From NCBI GenBank assembly GCA_964525605.1, contig CAZGKT010000003.1, positions 98,460 to 162,459 of the forward strand: DNA of 64,000 nucleotides, written 5' to 3'. The DNA comes from CAVTWJ01 sp964525605 (GTDB lineage Bacteria > Oederibacteriota > Muellerivitia > Muellerivitales > Muellerivitaceae). A program made the position numbers and the translations under genes. Of this stretch, positions 25,561 to 34,538 are shown one piece after another (the stretch's first letter is position 1; every line of letters begins with the position of its first letter). The notes beneath the pieces are model-generated. The model was not told where the DNA came from and ran no database searches. It saw only the letters and a list, made by a program, of their open reading frames with translations.

Positions 25561-25590
25561 CCCGTTTTGGTAAATCAATCTCATTTTGAT
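25561..25590. promoter_or_regulatory. Dyad elements upstream of the membrane Ubl promoter
   Basis: CTCATTTTGAT (25580-25590) with a weaker CCCGTTTTGGT starting 19 bp earlier (25561-25571). They end 55 bp before the -24 element. Confidence 0.5.
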
Positions 25591-25644
25591 TGATTGAAAT
25601 TCAACAAAAACCCTTTTGAAGGTTGAAAAAAGCCTTTCGCCGGT

Positions 25645-25660
25645 GGCACGTCCCTTGCTC
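25645..25660 (+). promoter_or_regulatory. Sigma-54 promoter of the membrane-tethered Ubl gene
   Basis: GGCACGTCCCTTGCTC preceded by T, a full match to TGGCACG-N4-TTGC. Predicted start is near 25670. Confidence 0.87.
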
Positions 25661-25717
25661 TTAACTCCTCTGGAATTGAATTAAAAACGAATGATATAGA
25701 TGGCCTTGGAGGCACTC

Positions 25718-27478
25718 TTGAAACGGAATACTCGCTTGATGGTGATGGCAATTCTTTTGGCCGGTTGCGTCGGGTTCTTCACCTCCTGCGCCAGTAATCT
25801 GGTTAAAAACCCTCAGCCTCCCGCGACTGTTTTGAACTCCGATCCCGTTGCGGCCCCGGATACGAAGCCTCAGGTCGTCGCGGCAACGACTGCATCTCAA
25901 CCGAACCTTCATTCAGCCCTTGCCCGCCACGCTTCGCGCAAAATTCATCGAAGGGTTGTCCATGCAAGCCCGGTGGTTTTAACGGCTCCTGCCGGATCGG
26001 CTCCTAAAACAAGTCCGGCTTTGGCCGTCGTCCCGTCCTTTGTGGCCATGGATTCCGCCGTTCAACCCGGCGCCACGAGAAAGGGCAACGGATGGCCCTG
26101 GTTACTTCTTCTGCTTCTTCTACTTTTATTAATGGATTTGGGCCGACGCCTTTGGGCCCGGTACCAGCTTGAAAAACAGGCCCTGGCGGAAGACGCCGAA
26201 TGGAGAAAAAGAGGGATCATGGCTCAGATCGCTCGGTTGACCCATAAAGCTAAACTGGCGAAGCGCACTCGACTGGCTTACCGGGCAAAATTAGCGCGGG
26301 AAGCGGAATTGGCCCATGAGGCGAAATTGGCCCGGGCCGCGAGCTTGGTTCGAAAGGGTATCCGGGCTAAGGTTGCCGCATTGGCCCATAAATTGATGAT
26401 GGCCAAACGCGCCCGATTGGCTCGAAAGGCGAAATTGGCGGGGGAAGCTCTTTTAGCCCATGAAGCCCAATTAGCGAGAGAAAAAGAACTGGCGCATCAG
26501 GCGAAATTGGCGAGAAATGCCCGCTTGGCCCACAAGGAAAAATTAGCCCGTGAGGCGCTTCTAGCCCGTGATGCGAAATCAGCGAAAGAAGCTGAATTAG
26601 CCCACCAGGCGAAATTGAAGAGAAACGCCCAGTTGGCTCATCAGGAGAAATTAGCCAAGGAAGCGCGGGCGACCCAGCCGATCGCTTTGTCGAAAGGTTC
26701 CGTAACGGTCGAACAACCGGGTTCAAAAATTGCCGTTCCCGTGGCAGTGGAAGGAATCGGAGTCGTTGGCCCCGAATATTTACATCCAACCGCTTCAGCT
26801 CAAGAGACCGTAAAAACCCATGGTGGATCAACCCAACAGCCCCATTCGACCCAGCCGGAAACACACTTCAAAGGCGCCGGATCGGTTCAAAAGGGAATCT
26901 TATCAAAGATTCCCGGATTTAATCCCAAGGTCGTCCTAACGGAAGCTCCGGGAATTGCTTCATTGGGGGTTCTGGCCAAAGACGCCGGATTGACCGGGGA
27001 TGAGATTCTCGTGCAGGGCCCGGGGATGGCGGAAGTGGTCAAGGTGACGGTGAAGACGGGAGCGACCTTCCAAGAAATCATCGTGTCCGTGGCTCGGATG
27101 GGAAATTTTTCGGCCCAAGAGGCCCATGTCTTTATAGAAAACGCGCAGTTTCCTTTGGACCCGACCCACCGGATGGAGGCTCAACATCCGCGTCACTTGG
27201 TCCACCATGTCCACACCCAGAAGGAAATCGAAGTGAAGGCCCAATTCAACGGTTTGGAACGCCAAAAGAACTTCTCGCCCGCGACCACCGTTCGCAAGAT
27301 CCTGGCCTGGGCGGTCCATGATTTCATGATTCCCGATCAGGACGGAACGGAAGTTTATTTGTCCGTCGCGGGTTCGACCGTGCCCATGTCCGACACGACC
27401 CATTTGGGCCGTTATGTGCCGCATGATCAAAACAAGTTAGTCATTAACGTGATGACCCCCGCGCGAGTGATCGGGTAA
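25718..27478 (+). CDS. Membrane-tethered protein with helical repeat stalk and C-terminal tandem Ubl
   Basis: About 586 residues. I favour TTG 25718 because GGAGG lies 5 nt upstream; ATG 25700, six codons earlier, has no ribosome site. Parts in order: signal sequence with two lipobox-like Cys (LLAGC, FTSC); an Ala/Pro/Thr-rich segment; a membrane helix with ten Leu in a row (about 128-139); about 160 residues of LAxxAKLAR-type helical repeats; a linker; and a C-terminal tandem Ubl (last 162 residues) closely matching the soluble Ubl at 22185-22691, including the PRHxVHHVHTQKEI and FSPATTVxKxLAWA blocks and a terminal Gly. A repeat-coil-anchored Ubl is not a form I know. It could be a membrane platform, or a conjugatable membrane protein fed by the nearby E1. 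RadA follows 36 bp downstream. Confidence 0.75.
   Translation: MKRNTRLMVMAILLAGCVGFFTSCASNLVKNPQPPATVLNSDPVAAPDTKPQVVAATTASQPNLHSALARHASRKIHRRVVHASPVVLTAPAGSAPKTSPALAVVPSFVAMDSAVQPGATRKGNGWPWLLLLLLLLLLMDLGRRLWARYQLEKQALAEDAEWRKRGIMAQIARLTHKAKLAKRTRLAYRAKLAREAELAHEAKLARAASLVRKGIRAKVAALAHKLMMAKRARLARKAKLAGEALLAHEAQLAREKELAHQAKLARNARLAHKEKLAREALLARDAKSAKEAELAHQAKLKRNAQLAHQEKLAKEARATQPIALSKGSVTVEQPGSKIAVPVAVEGIGVVGPEYLHPTASAQETVKTHGGSTQQPHSTQPETHFKGAGSVQKGILSKIPGFNPKVVLTEAPGIASLGVLAKDAGLTGDEILVQGPGMAEVVKVTVKTGATFQEIIVSVARMGNFSAQEAHVFIENAQFPLDPTHRMEAQHPRHLVHHVHTQKEIEVKAQFNGLERQKNFSPATTVRKILAWAVHDFMIPDQDGTEVYLSVAGSTVPMSDTTHLGRYVPHDQNKLVINVMTPARVIG
26220..26680 (+). repeat. Coding repeat: LAxxAKLAR helical stalk
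   Basis: Repeated units of roughly 7-11 codons encoding variants of AKLAREAELAHE and AKLARNARLAHKE, rich in Ala, Leu, Lys, Arg and His. It predicts a long charged alpha-helix or coiled coil. Confidence 0.75.
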
Positions 27479-27514
27479 TAGAGGCCGGCTGAAGATCCTA
27501 AAAAAGGTTGTGAA

Positions 27515-29011
27515 ATGCTTAAAACCATCAAGAAGCCCAAAAAGAAGCTGAAGGTTCAAATCAAGCCGCGCCACCGTAACAAGCACAAAGCCAAAGCGGA
27601 ACTTAAACGGCATGTTCTTCCCAAATCCAAATCTGGATTCGTTTGCAAAAACTGCGGCGCACGGTCCGACCGGTGGAAGGGCAAGTGCAGTCATTGCGAC
27701 CAGTGGAACACCATTGTGGTGAAGGCGGCCGTGGAGGCCGACACGAAGGGAAAGAACCGAAATTGGGCCGAATCCACCGAGATGGCCGAGGCGGTTTACC
27801 TCACGGAAATCGTACTGGGCGACGGCATGAGGCTCAACACGGGCATCAAGGAATTCGACCGTGTTCTGGGCGGGGGGATCGTGCCGGGCGTCACCGTCAT
27901 GTTCGGCGGGGACCCTGGAATCGGAAAATCTACCCTTCTGTTGCAGGTGGTGGATCGCCTGGCCCAGGGGCAGAAAAACGGTAAAGGGAAGTGCCTTTAC
28001 GTGACGGGCGAAGAATCAGCCCAGCAGGTCAAGATCAGGGCCGAACGGCTGGGTATCAAATCCAAGAATCTTTTAATTTTCCCCGAAACCGACGTCAATG
28101 CCATTTTGGCCCTGATCAAGAAAACCCGTCCCCTATTGACCGTCGTCGATTCCATCCAGACCCTCTATCTCGCCGGCATCGACTCGGCGCCGGGCAGCGT
28201 TTCCCAGGTGAGGGAATCGGCGGCGAGGCTGGTGCATCTCGCGAAGAGCGAAAAACTTCCCCTCTTTCTCATCGGCCACGTTACCAAAGAAGGAAATCTG
28301 GCCGGCCCCATGACCCTGGAGCATATGGTGGATGTGGTGCTTTATTTCGAGGGGGACCTGCGCCGCCAATACCGTCTGATCCGCGTGGTGAAGAACCGTT
28401 TCGGAAGCACGCAGGAAATCGGTATCTTCGAGATGAGGGAAGGCGGCCTGGTGGAAGTGGACGACGCCTCCAAGGCTTTTCTGGAAGACCATTTTACCCA
28501 CAACCCCGGTTCGGTAATCACGTCAAGCCTGGAAGGGACCCGGCCCCTGCTGTTGGAAGTGCAGGCCCTGGTGAGCCCCGCGAACTTTGGAACTCCCCAA
28601 CGCCAGTGCCTGGGGATCGAGCACAACCGTCTGGCGCTCTTGATCGCAATTTTGGAAAAAAGGCTCGGGGTGGCTATTTCCGCCCAGGACGTTTTTTTGA
28701 ACGTGGCGGGGGGAATCCGGATCGTGGAACCTTCCATCGAGTTGGCGGCGGCCGTCGCGGTGGTTTCTTCCTTTAGGGAAGTACCGGTCGCTTCCGATAC
28801 CATTGTTTTGGGCGAGCTGGGGCTCTCGGGCGAAGTGAGGGCTGTTTCCCAAATCGAGCCCCGTCTGGCTGAGGCGGCCCGGCTGGGTTTCAAGAAGGCG
28901 GTCATCCCCCACGGCAATGTCACGACGGTCAAGCGCATTGCCCACGAAACCATGAAAATCATTCCGGTGAAAACCCTGGTCGAATCCATCGAGATTTTGG
29001 CGCCAGCCTGA
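27515..29011 (+). CDS. radA: DNA repair protein RadA/Sms
   Basis: RecA-like ATPase acting in recombination-branch processing. A C4 zinc finger (C44, C47, C58, C61 in VCKNCGAR...GKCSHC), Walker A GGDPGIGKST, and the RadA-specific KNRFGSTQEIGIF motif are all visible, followed by the Lon-like C-terminal domain. Unusual is a 40-residue Lys/Arg-rich extension before the zinc finger (KKPKKKLKVQIKPRHRNKHK). It starts 36 bp after the membrane Ubl gene, so the two are probably co-transcribed from the sigma-54 promoter unless an internal promoter exists. Confidence 0.93.
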   Translation: MLKTIKKPKKKLKVQIKPRHRNKHKAKAELKRHVLPKSKSGFVCKNCGARSDRWKGKCSHCDQWNTIVVKAAVEADTKGKNRNWAESTEMAEAVYLTEIVLGDGMRLNTGIKEFDRVLGGGIVPGVTVMFGGDPGIGKSTLLLQVVDRLAQGQKNGKGKCLYVTGEESAQQVKIRAERLGIKSKNLLIFPETDVNAILALIKKTRPLLTVVDSIQTLYLAGIDSAPGSVSQVRESAARLVHLAKSEKLPLFLIGHVTKEGNLAGPMTLEHMVDVVLYFEGDLRRQYRLIRVVKNRFGSTQEIGIFEMREGGLVEVDDASKAFLEDHFTHNPGSVITSSLEGTRPLLLEVQALVSPANFGTPQRQCLGIEHNRLALLIAILEKRLGVAISAQDVFLNVAGGIRIVEPSIELAAAVAVVSSFREVPVASDTIVLGELGLSGEVRAVSQIEPRLAEAARLGFKKAVIPHGNVTTVKRIAHETMKIIPVKTLVESIEILAPA

Positions 29012-29155
29012 AAGTTGGGTGCGGGACTATGGAGTATCAAGGGTTGACTATTCCATCTCCTCAACAAGCTATTTAATTTAATCAAACGATTGTCACTGTT
29101 CGACGTTTTCCGAAAATCCTTTTTAAATTGTTAATCCCTTAAAAATTCTCCACGA

Positions 29156-29187
29156 ATCGAAATGATTGATGGTGGGATCATTTTGAT
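29156..29187. promoter_or_regulatory. Dyad elements upstream of the TonB receptor promoter
   Basis: ATCGAAATGAT (29156-29166) and the perfect ATCATTTTGAT (29177-29187), starts 21 bp apart, ending 114 bp before the -24 element. Apart from these and the promoter I see nothing in the 29012-29352 gap. Confidence 0.68.
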
Positions 29188-29300
29188 TGATTTTTCCATT
29201 GTTGGTATTCGGTTGATCACCTAGGACAAAAACGCAACCGTTCTAATATCGATATCCCGGCTTTCCGAGCTCTCTGGCACACCCTTCGTCCGCGGTTGAC

Positions 29301-29316
29301 GGCATAGCAATTGCTC
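29301..29316 (+). promoter_or_regulatory. Sigma-54 promoter of the TonB receptor operon
   Basis: GGCATAGCAATTGCTC, GG-N10-GC; predicted start near 29326, 27 nt before the ATG at 29353. Confidence 0.78.
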
Positions 29317-29352
29317 TATCAAAGGCCTCAGACGCGCCACAGGGAGGAATCG

Positions 29353-31488
29353 ATGGGGTCAGTTAAGAACAAAAATCCGGTCAAAGGTTTTTGGAAAGCA
29401 GTCCTGCTGGGTGTCTTCCTTTTCGTGCCCGCATTTACCCGTGCCGAAGTATCAAAAGAAACGGACACCCCAACATCCTCGGCCACTACGGGTGATTCTG
29501 CCCCCGAAGCGGATGTGACGGCAGTCGAACCTGTTCCTACGAAAGATTTGACCCAATTGAGTTTGGAAAGCTTGGCCGGCTTGAACGTCCAGGTGGTTTC
29601 CTCTTCCAAGAAAACAGAATCCTTACGGGATGCTACCTCCGCCATTTTTGTTATCACCCAGGACGACATTCAACAAAGCGGGGCACGACATTTGGCGGAT
29701 CTATTCAAGATGGTTCCGGGGATGCTGGTATCCCGTGTGGACGCCAGCGAATGGACGGTGACGGCCCGGGGTTTCAACTCTCTCTATAACGCCAATATGT
29801 TGGTTTTGATCGACGGGCGCAGCGTCTATCAGTCCACCTTCGGGGGCGTGAATTGGGATGAATTGGATATTCCGTTGGGGGATATCGACCGGATTGAGGT
29901 GATCCGCGGCCCGGGAGGCACCCTTTGGGGGTCCAATGCGGTCAACGGGGTCGTCAATATCATCACCAAAGATTCCAAGGCGACCCAGGGTTTATACGCC
30001 ACCAGCCAGACCGGCTCCGACAACAATGATATGGCGGACCTTCGTTGGGGTGGAAAGATCGATGATGATTTTTATTACCGGGTTTACGCCAAGACCCAGA
30101 ATCAGGGACCCTTTTTCGATCCGGATGGACCCTCCGGCAATGGGCTGGATCATTGGACTTCCCAACAGACGGGATTCCGGATGGATTTGCACTCCGAAAA
30201 GGACCTTCTCACCTTCCAGGGGGATTATCAGGTCATCAATGCTTACGGGCCCGGGATCGATTTAGACGCGGCCACTTTGCAGTCCACCCCTGACGATAAC
30301 GACACGGTGGATCGGGACAGCCACTTATTGGCGCATTGGGTTCATACCTTTTCCGGAAACTCGGAGATGGAACTTAAATCTTATTACGACCTAGTCGGCA
30401 TGTCCGTGCCCGATGGCCAGGATACTTCGATCCATACCTTTGATCTCGAATTTCAACATCGGTTTCTCCTGGACAACTGGAATGAGGTCACCTGGGGAGG
30501 TGAATTTCGGAATGTCGCGGACGATTACAACCAACCCTATTACCGGTACTACGATCCCGAGCAGGCGTCTTTGAACACCTATGGCGGGTTCTTGCAAGAC
30601 AAACTCACCCTCTCGGAAAACCAGCTTTACCTGACCGCCGGTACGAAGCTGGAAAACAATCCCTATACAGGGAACGAATGGGAACCCACGGCCCGGATGT
30701 TGTTCACACCCGATTCCAATAATAGTTTTTGGGCGGCGGTTTCGCGAACGGTGGGGGTACCAAGCCGTGCCTATGAAGATGTCACTTATTTTGAACAGGG
30801 TTTTGTGGCGCCGGGGCCGACCACCCTCTACGCGGCCCTTGTCGGTAACCCGAATCTCGGGGTGGAGGATGTGGTGACTTATGAACTGGGCTACCGGACT
30901 AACCTGGCCGCCAAGGTCTCGCTAGACTTGGCGGGGTTTTACGATCGGTATGACCAGGTGATCACATCCGATTTCACCACCTACAGTTATCCCAACCTGC
31001 CTCCCACTCCCATCGGGGGTTACTACGCGGCCGAGACGAAGGCATTCAACGCGGACGGTGGCGCGATCTATGGGGCGGAGCTCAGCGTGAAATGGGACAT
31101 TACGGATAAGCTGAAAAGCGCCTGGGCCTACACCTATAACGGCTATGACTCGGTCTTTAATTCGATTTCCAATATATTCAACGGCAATCCGCCGCCCCAT
31201 AACATCGTAGATGGCCGTTTGAGTTGGGACCTCTGTCCCGCCCTCCAATTCAACACAAGCCTTTATTGGGTGGACGCAACCTTTATTAATGACCCCACCG
31301 GGCAATTTACGGGTGTAGTCGCGGCCTATGACGTTTGGGATCTGGGGGCGACCTGGAAAGTTTCGTCCCAATGGGAAGTCTCGGTATGGGGCCAGGACCT
31401 GGAAGGAACCCATACGGAAGCCTCTTCGTTTTTGGGCGGTTCTCAGCCTCTCCCGTCCGTCTACGGGCAATTGACCGCTCGATATTAG
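29353..31488 (+). CDS. TonB-dependent outer-membrane receptor
   Basis: 711 residues from ATG 29353, which follows AGGGAGGAATCG; the longer frame opens inside the promoter. It has a signal peptide (FWKAVLLGVFLFVPAFTRA), an N-terminal plug domain (SAIFVITQDDIQQSGARHLADLFKMVPG, IDRIEVIRGPGGTLWGSNAV, GVVNIITK) and a 22-strand-type barrel ending in QLTARY with a terminal aromatic. The plug type is like vitamin B12/colicin-I/siderophore receptors, but linkage to a YfiR/DUF4154 protein and a periplasmic-sensor kinase suggests a signalling uptake module. The ligand is unknown. The YfiR gene follows 14 bp later. Confidence 0.92.
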   Translation: MGSVKNKNPVKGFWKAVLLGVFLFVPAFTRAEVSKETDTPTSSATTGDSAPEADVTAVEPVPTKDLTQLSLESLAGLNVQVVSSSKKTESLRDATSAIFVITQDDIQQSGARHLADLFKMVPGMLVSRVDASEWTVTARGFNSLYNANMLVLIDGRSVYQSTFGGVNWDELDIPLGDIDRIEVIRGPGGTLWGSNAVNGVVNIITKDSKATQGLYATSQTGSDNNDMADLRWGGKIDDDFYYRVYAKTQNQGPFFDPDGPSGNGLDHWTSQQTGFRMDLHSEKDLLTFQGDYQVINAYGPGIDLDAATLQSTPDDNDTVDRDSHLLAHWVHTFSGNSEMELKSYYDLVGMSVPDGQDTSIHTFDLEFQHRFLLDNWNEVTWGGEFRNVADDYNQPYYRYYDPEQASLNTYGGFLQDKLTLSENQLYLTAGTKLENNPYTGNEWEPTARMLFTPDSNNSFWAAVSRTVGVPSRAYEDVTYFEQGFVAPGPTTLYAALVGNPNLGVEDVVTYELGYRTNLAAKVSLDLAGFYDRYDQVITSDFTTYSYPNLPPTPIGGYYAAETKAFNADGGAIYGAELSVKWDITDKLKSAWAYTYNGYDSVFNSISNIFNGNPPPHNIVDGRLSWDLCPALQFNTSLYWVDATFINDPTGQFTGVVAAYDVWDLGATWKVSSQWEVSVWGQDLEGTHTEASSFLGGSQPLPSVYGQLTARY

Positions 31489-31502
31489 ACGAAAAGGAAA
31501 AA

Positions 31503-32048
31503 GTGAAAAAGTTTCGCTGGATCACTTGGATTTTCGCCCTCGGAATAATGGGGACGACCTTGGGACAGGTTCCCGAGTACGGGCTGAAATCCGTTTACCT
31601 GTTCGATTTCGCGAAGTTTGTCGAATGGCCCCAGGGCACTTTCTCGGATGTGGACACCCCCTTTTTGATCGGGGTTCTTGGCGACGATCCCTTCGGGACA
31701 TTACTCGAGGATGCGGTAAGGGATAAATCCGTCGACGGGCATGTCATCCGGTTGAAAAGATTCGACCATTTTGACGGGACGCAATCCGCGTCCTTGAGGC
31801 GATGCCAGATTCTGTTTATTGCCTATTCCGAGAAGGGGCGGCTCAAGGAAATCCTTTTGGCCCTCAAGGGGGCCAGCGTGTTGACCGTATCGGAAATTGA
31901 GGGATTTCCCCTGCTGGGCGGGATGATTTTGTTCGATCTGGATGGAGATCGGGTGACCCTCGGCATCAACCCCCGCGCCGCCCGGATGGCAAATCTGACC
32001 GTTAACTCGAAGCTGTTGCATGTGGCGAAAATTTACCAATCGGAGTGA
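31503..32048 (+). CDS. YfiR/HmsC family (DUF4154) periplasmic protein
   Basis: 181 residues from GTG 31503, preceded by AAAAGGAAAAA. It has a signal peptide (WITWIFALGIMGTTLGQ), then the family pattern: LKSVYLFDFAKFVEWP near the N-terminus, IGVLGDDPFG, CQILFIAYSE, SVLTVSEIEGFPLLGGMILF and INPRAARMANLTVNSKLLHVAKI at the end. YfiR proteins are periplasmic regulators that bind the CHASE8 sensor of a membrane partner. The gene is 14 bp after the TonB receptor and 3 bp before a kinase, so that pairing is expected here. Confidence 0.85.
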   Translation: MKKFRWITWIFALGIMGTTLGQVPEYGLKSVYLFDFAKFVEWPQGTFSDVDTPFLIGVLGDDPFGTLLEDAVRDKSVDGHVIRLKRFDHFDGTQSASLRRCQILFIAYSEKGRLKEILLALKGASVLTVSEIEGFPLLGGMILFDLDGDRVTLGINPRAARMANLTVNSKLLHVAKIYQSE

Positions 32049-32051
32049 TTC

Positions 32052-33461
32052 ATGAACTGGTTCCATTTTAAGGACCTGCCCTTACGAAAAAAAATCATGA
32101 CCATCACCGTGATTTCCACATCGTTCTCGCTCCTGATGGCGTGCCTCTTTTTCGTTTTTTATGAGAGGGTCACCTACCCCCAAATCCGGCTCAAAACACT
32201 GTCCGCCTGGGTCCAAATTCTCGGGGACGACAGCACAGCCGCTTTAACTTTTAATGATGCCAAAACCGCCGGGGAAATGCTCCAATCCCTCAAAGCGAAT
32301 CCCGACATTCTTTTATCATGCCTTTATGACTCTAAGGACCGGATTTTCGCCCAGTACGAAAAGGACCCCGTCGCTTCCAGCCCCTTTCCTGCCGCCCCCG
32401 ATTTTGATGAAGCTTTCTACAGTTCGGGGTCCCTTCAAATTTTCCGCAATATCTATTCAGGCGGGGAAAGGGTAGGTGCCATCTTCCTGAAACAGGATAT
32501 TCAGGAAATGACAACCCGCTTAACCAACTACGTACTCATGGCCGTCCTCATCGGATTTCTTTCCTTCCTCGTTTCCCTCCTGGTGGCTTCCCGTCTCCAG
32601 CGTTATGTCACTTGGCCGCTTCAAAATATCGTAGACCGAATGCAGGACATCTCTCGGGGGGAGGGAGATCTGACCAAACGCCTGGAAGTCTCGGGCAACG
32701 ACGAAATTGGGCAGGTCGCCGAGGCCTTTAACGCCTTCGTCGGCAAACTGCAAACCGTCGCGGAAATGAAGTTGGACCTGATCTCGGTGGTTTCCCACCA
32801 GTTGAAGACCCCGGTGGCCGAAATCAACGGATTCATCGAGAACATGATGGAAGGCTTGGCCGGTGACCTGACCGTGAAGCAAAAACAATACCTGGATGAA
32901 ATGCGGTTGATTGGGCGGGAAAATTACCGCCTCATCGGCGACCTTTTGAGCGTGAGCAAGATCGAAAGGGGCGTGGTGACGGTGGTCCTCAAGGCCGTTT
33001 CGGCGAAGGAAGTGGTGAACCTGGCGATCCGGGATTACGACCATATCCTTCAGCAAAAGGGGCTGACCCTCCGATTGGAAGGGATGGACCTCGACCTCAA
33101 ACTTCACGCCGACCGCGAAAAGGTGGTCGAAGCCCTGCGCAACCTCTTGAACAACGCCATCAAATGTACGGACAAGGGAACGATAACCATCCGTATTGGA
33201 ACCGATGGCGGCCTGGGGGTGATCGAGGTGAAGGACACGGGAATCGGAATGGATGAGGCGACCCTGGGCCGTTTGTTTACCCAGAACCGGGTTCTGGGCA
33301 AGGAAGCGCACCGTTCCGGGGCGGGATTGGGCCTTTATATCTCCAAGCATTTCATGCAGCTCCAAAAGGGCGATATCACCGTCAGGTCGATAAAGGGGGA
33401 AGGAAGCTGTTTCACGCTGAAGATTCCCCAATTGCAAGAACCGAAAGGGGCTGCCGCATGA
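32052..33461 (+). CDS. Membrane sensor histidine kinase (periplasmic CHASE8-like, HAMP, HisKA, HATPase)
   Basis: 469 residues. Two membrane helices (about 17-37 and 158-181) flank a periplasmic sensor of about 120 residues resembling CHASE8. A HAMP domain follows (LTKRLEVSGNDEIGQVAEAF), then HisKA with the phospho-acceptor in SVVSHQLKTPVAEINGF, and HATPase boxes NLLNNAIKC, VKDTGIGM and GAGLGLYISK. In E. coli and Pseudomonas the YfiR partner is usually the diguanylate cyclase YfiN; here the output is a kinase instead. The gene overlaps the next response regulator by 4 bp, its probable target. Confidence 0.9.
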   Translation: MNWFHFKDLPLRKKIMTITVISTSFSLLMACLFFVFYERVTYPQIRLKTLSAWVQILGDDSTAALTFNDAKTAGEMLQSLKANPDILLSCLYDSKDRIFAQYEKDPVASSPFPAAPDFDEAFYSSGSLQIFRNIYSGGERVGAIFLKQDIQEMTTRLTNYVLMAVLIGFLSFLVSLLVASRLQRYVTWPLQNIVDRMQDISRGEGDLTKRLEVSGNDEIGQVAEAFNAFVGKLQTVAEMKLDLISVVSHQLKTPVAEINGFIENMMEGLAGDLTVKQKQYLDEMRLIGRENYRLIGDLLSVSKIERGVVTVVLKAVSAKEVVNLAIRDYDHILQQKGLTLRLEGMDLDLKLHADREKVVEALRNLLNNAIKCTDKGTITIRIGTDGGLGVIEVKDTGIGMDEATLGRLFTQNRVLGKEAHRSGAGLGLYISKHFMQLQKGDITVRSIKGEGSCFTLKIPQLQEPKGAAA

Positions 33462-34051
33462 GTTCTAAGGGAACCATTTTAATCGTGGAGGATCAGGCGG
33501 GATTCCGGATGATTTACGAGGACCTGCTGGCCCACGAGGGCTATGCGGTGTTCACCGCTGGGGACGGGGAACTGGGATGGGACATGATTCGTGAAAAAAA
33601 GCCGAGCCTGGTTTTGCTCGACCTGGGGCTTCCCAAGGTAGATGGATTCGAGGTGCTCCGTCGAATGAGGGCGGACCCCGAAACGAAGGGCATTCCGGTG
33701 ATTATTTTTTCCGTGATGGGGGAACCCAACGACATCAAGAAGGCCATGGAGATGGGGGCTAACGATTACACCATCAAGGGGTTCTATACCCCCTTGCAGA
33801 TCCTCAGCAAGATCAAGAGCCAGCTTATTCAGGTCGAACCCATGAAGAAAACAGTGTCCTACAAGATTCCCCTGAAACCGGGTGGGAAAGAGGCCGCCCA
33901 ATTTATGGAAGAATTGGATCTCCCCCCAGGATACGGGTGCCCCGTTTGCAATGTGGAAATGGTTCTGGAGATGTTCCCGGATCATGTTCGGGAAGGAACC
34001 CACTGGTTTATCAGCCGGTTGGTCTGTCCCCAATGTGAAAAGTCGGTTTGA
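33458..34051 (+). CDS. Response regulator with C-terminal zinc-ribbon-like tail (REC-ZnR 1)
   Basis: 197 residues. An N-terminal receiver domain (about 5-125) has acidic VEDQ, phospho-acceptor Asp in LLDLGLPKVDG, IFSVMG and the Lys in YTIKGFYTP. Instead of a DNA-binding or enzymatic output, the tail has GCPVCNVEM and VCPQCEKSV, two CxxC knuckles about 30 residues apart, with HWF between. Two more regulators with the same architecture lie at 37890 and 38527. The start overlaps the upstream kinase gene (ATGA), implying a cognate pair. Confidence 0.83.
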   Translation: MSSKGTILIVEDQAGFRMIYEDLLAHEGYAVFTAGDGELGWDMIREKKPSLVLLDLGLPKVDGFEVLRRMRADPETKGIPVIIFSVMGEPNDIKKAMEMGANDYTIKGFYTPLQILSKIKSQLIQVEPMKKTVSYKIPLKPGGKEAAQFMEELDLPPGYGCPVCNVEMVLEMFPDHVREGTHWFISRLVCPQCEKSV

Positions 34052-34090
34052 GGCATTGGGAGCAGGGTGTTTTTGAAAGGAGGAACTTGA

Positions 34091-34474
34091 GTGTTAAATG
34101 ACAAAGGAACTCTGTTGATTGTGGAAGATGAAGTAAGTTTCCGGACGATATACCGGGACCTATTCCAGGGCGAAGGATATGGCGTTTTAACCGCAGAAGA
34201 TGGAGAAACCGGATGGGCCCTGACCCGAAAGGAAAAGCCGGATCTGGTCTTACTTGATTTGAAGCTTCCCAAATTGGATGGGTATGAGGTGCTCCGCCGG
34301 ATTCGTGAGGATGATGACACGAAAAAAATTCCCGTACTCATTTTTTCCGTCATGGAAGACCAGCGGGATGTCCGAAAAGCCATGGATTTGGGGGCCGACG
34401 ACTACACGGTCAAGGGGTATTACACTTCCCGGCAAATTCTTCAAAAAATAGAGGAGCTGCTGGCTCAAGGGTAA
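34091..34474 (+). CDS. Single-domain response regulator
   Basis: 127 residues, GTG start after AAAGGAGGAACTTGA. Receiver domain only: LLIVEDEVSFR, LLDLKLPKLDGYEV, IFSVMEDQ, YTVKGYYTSRQIL. It is closely similar to the receiver of the upstream REC-ZnR protein (shared GFYTP/GYYTS-type end), so it likely arose by duplication with loss of the tail. It probably acts as a phospho-shuttle between the flanking kinases at 32052 and 34539. Confidence 0.87.
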   Translation: MLNDKGTLLIVEDEVSFRTIYRDLFQGEGYGVLTAEDGETGWALTRKEKPDLVLLDLKLPKLDGYEVLRRIREDDDTKKIPVLIFSVMEDQRDVRKAMDLGADDYTVKGYYTSRQILQKIEELLAQG

Positions 34475-34538
34475 ATTTGAAAAGCCGGGCGGATACCCGG
34501 AAGACGCCACCAAACTGGGGAAGGGCTGGATCAATACT

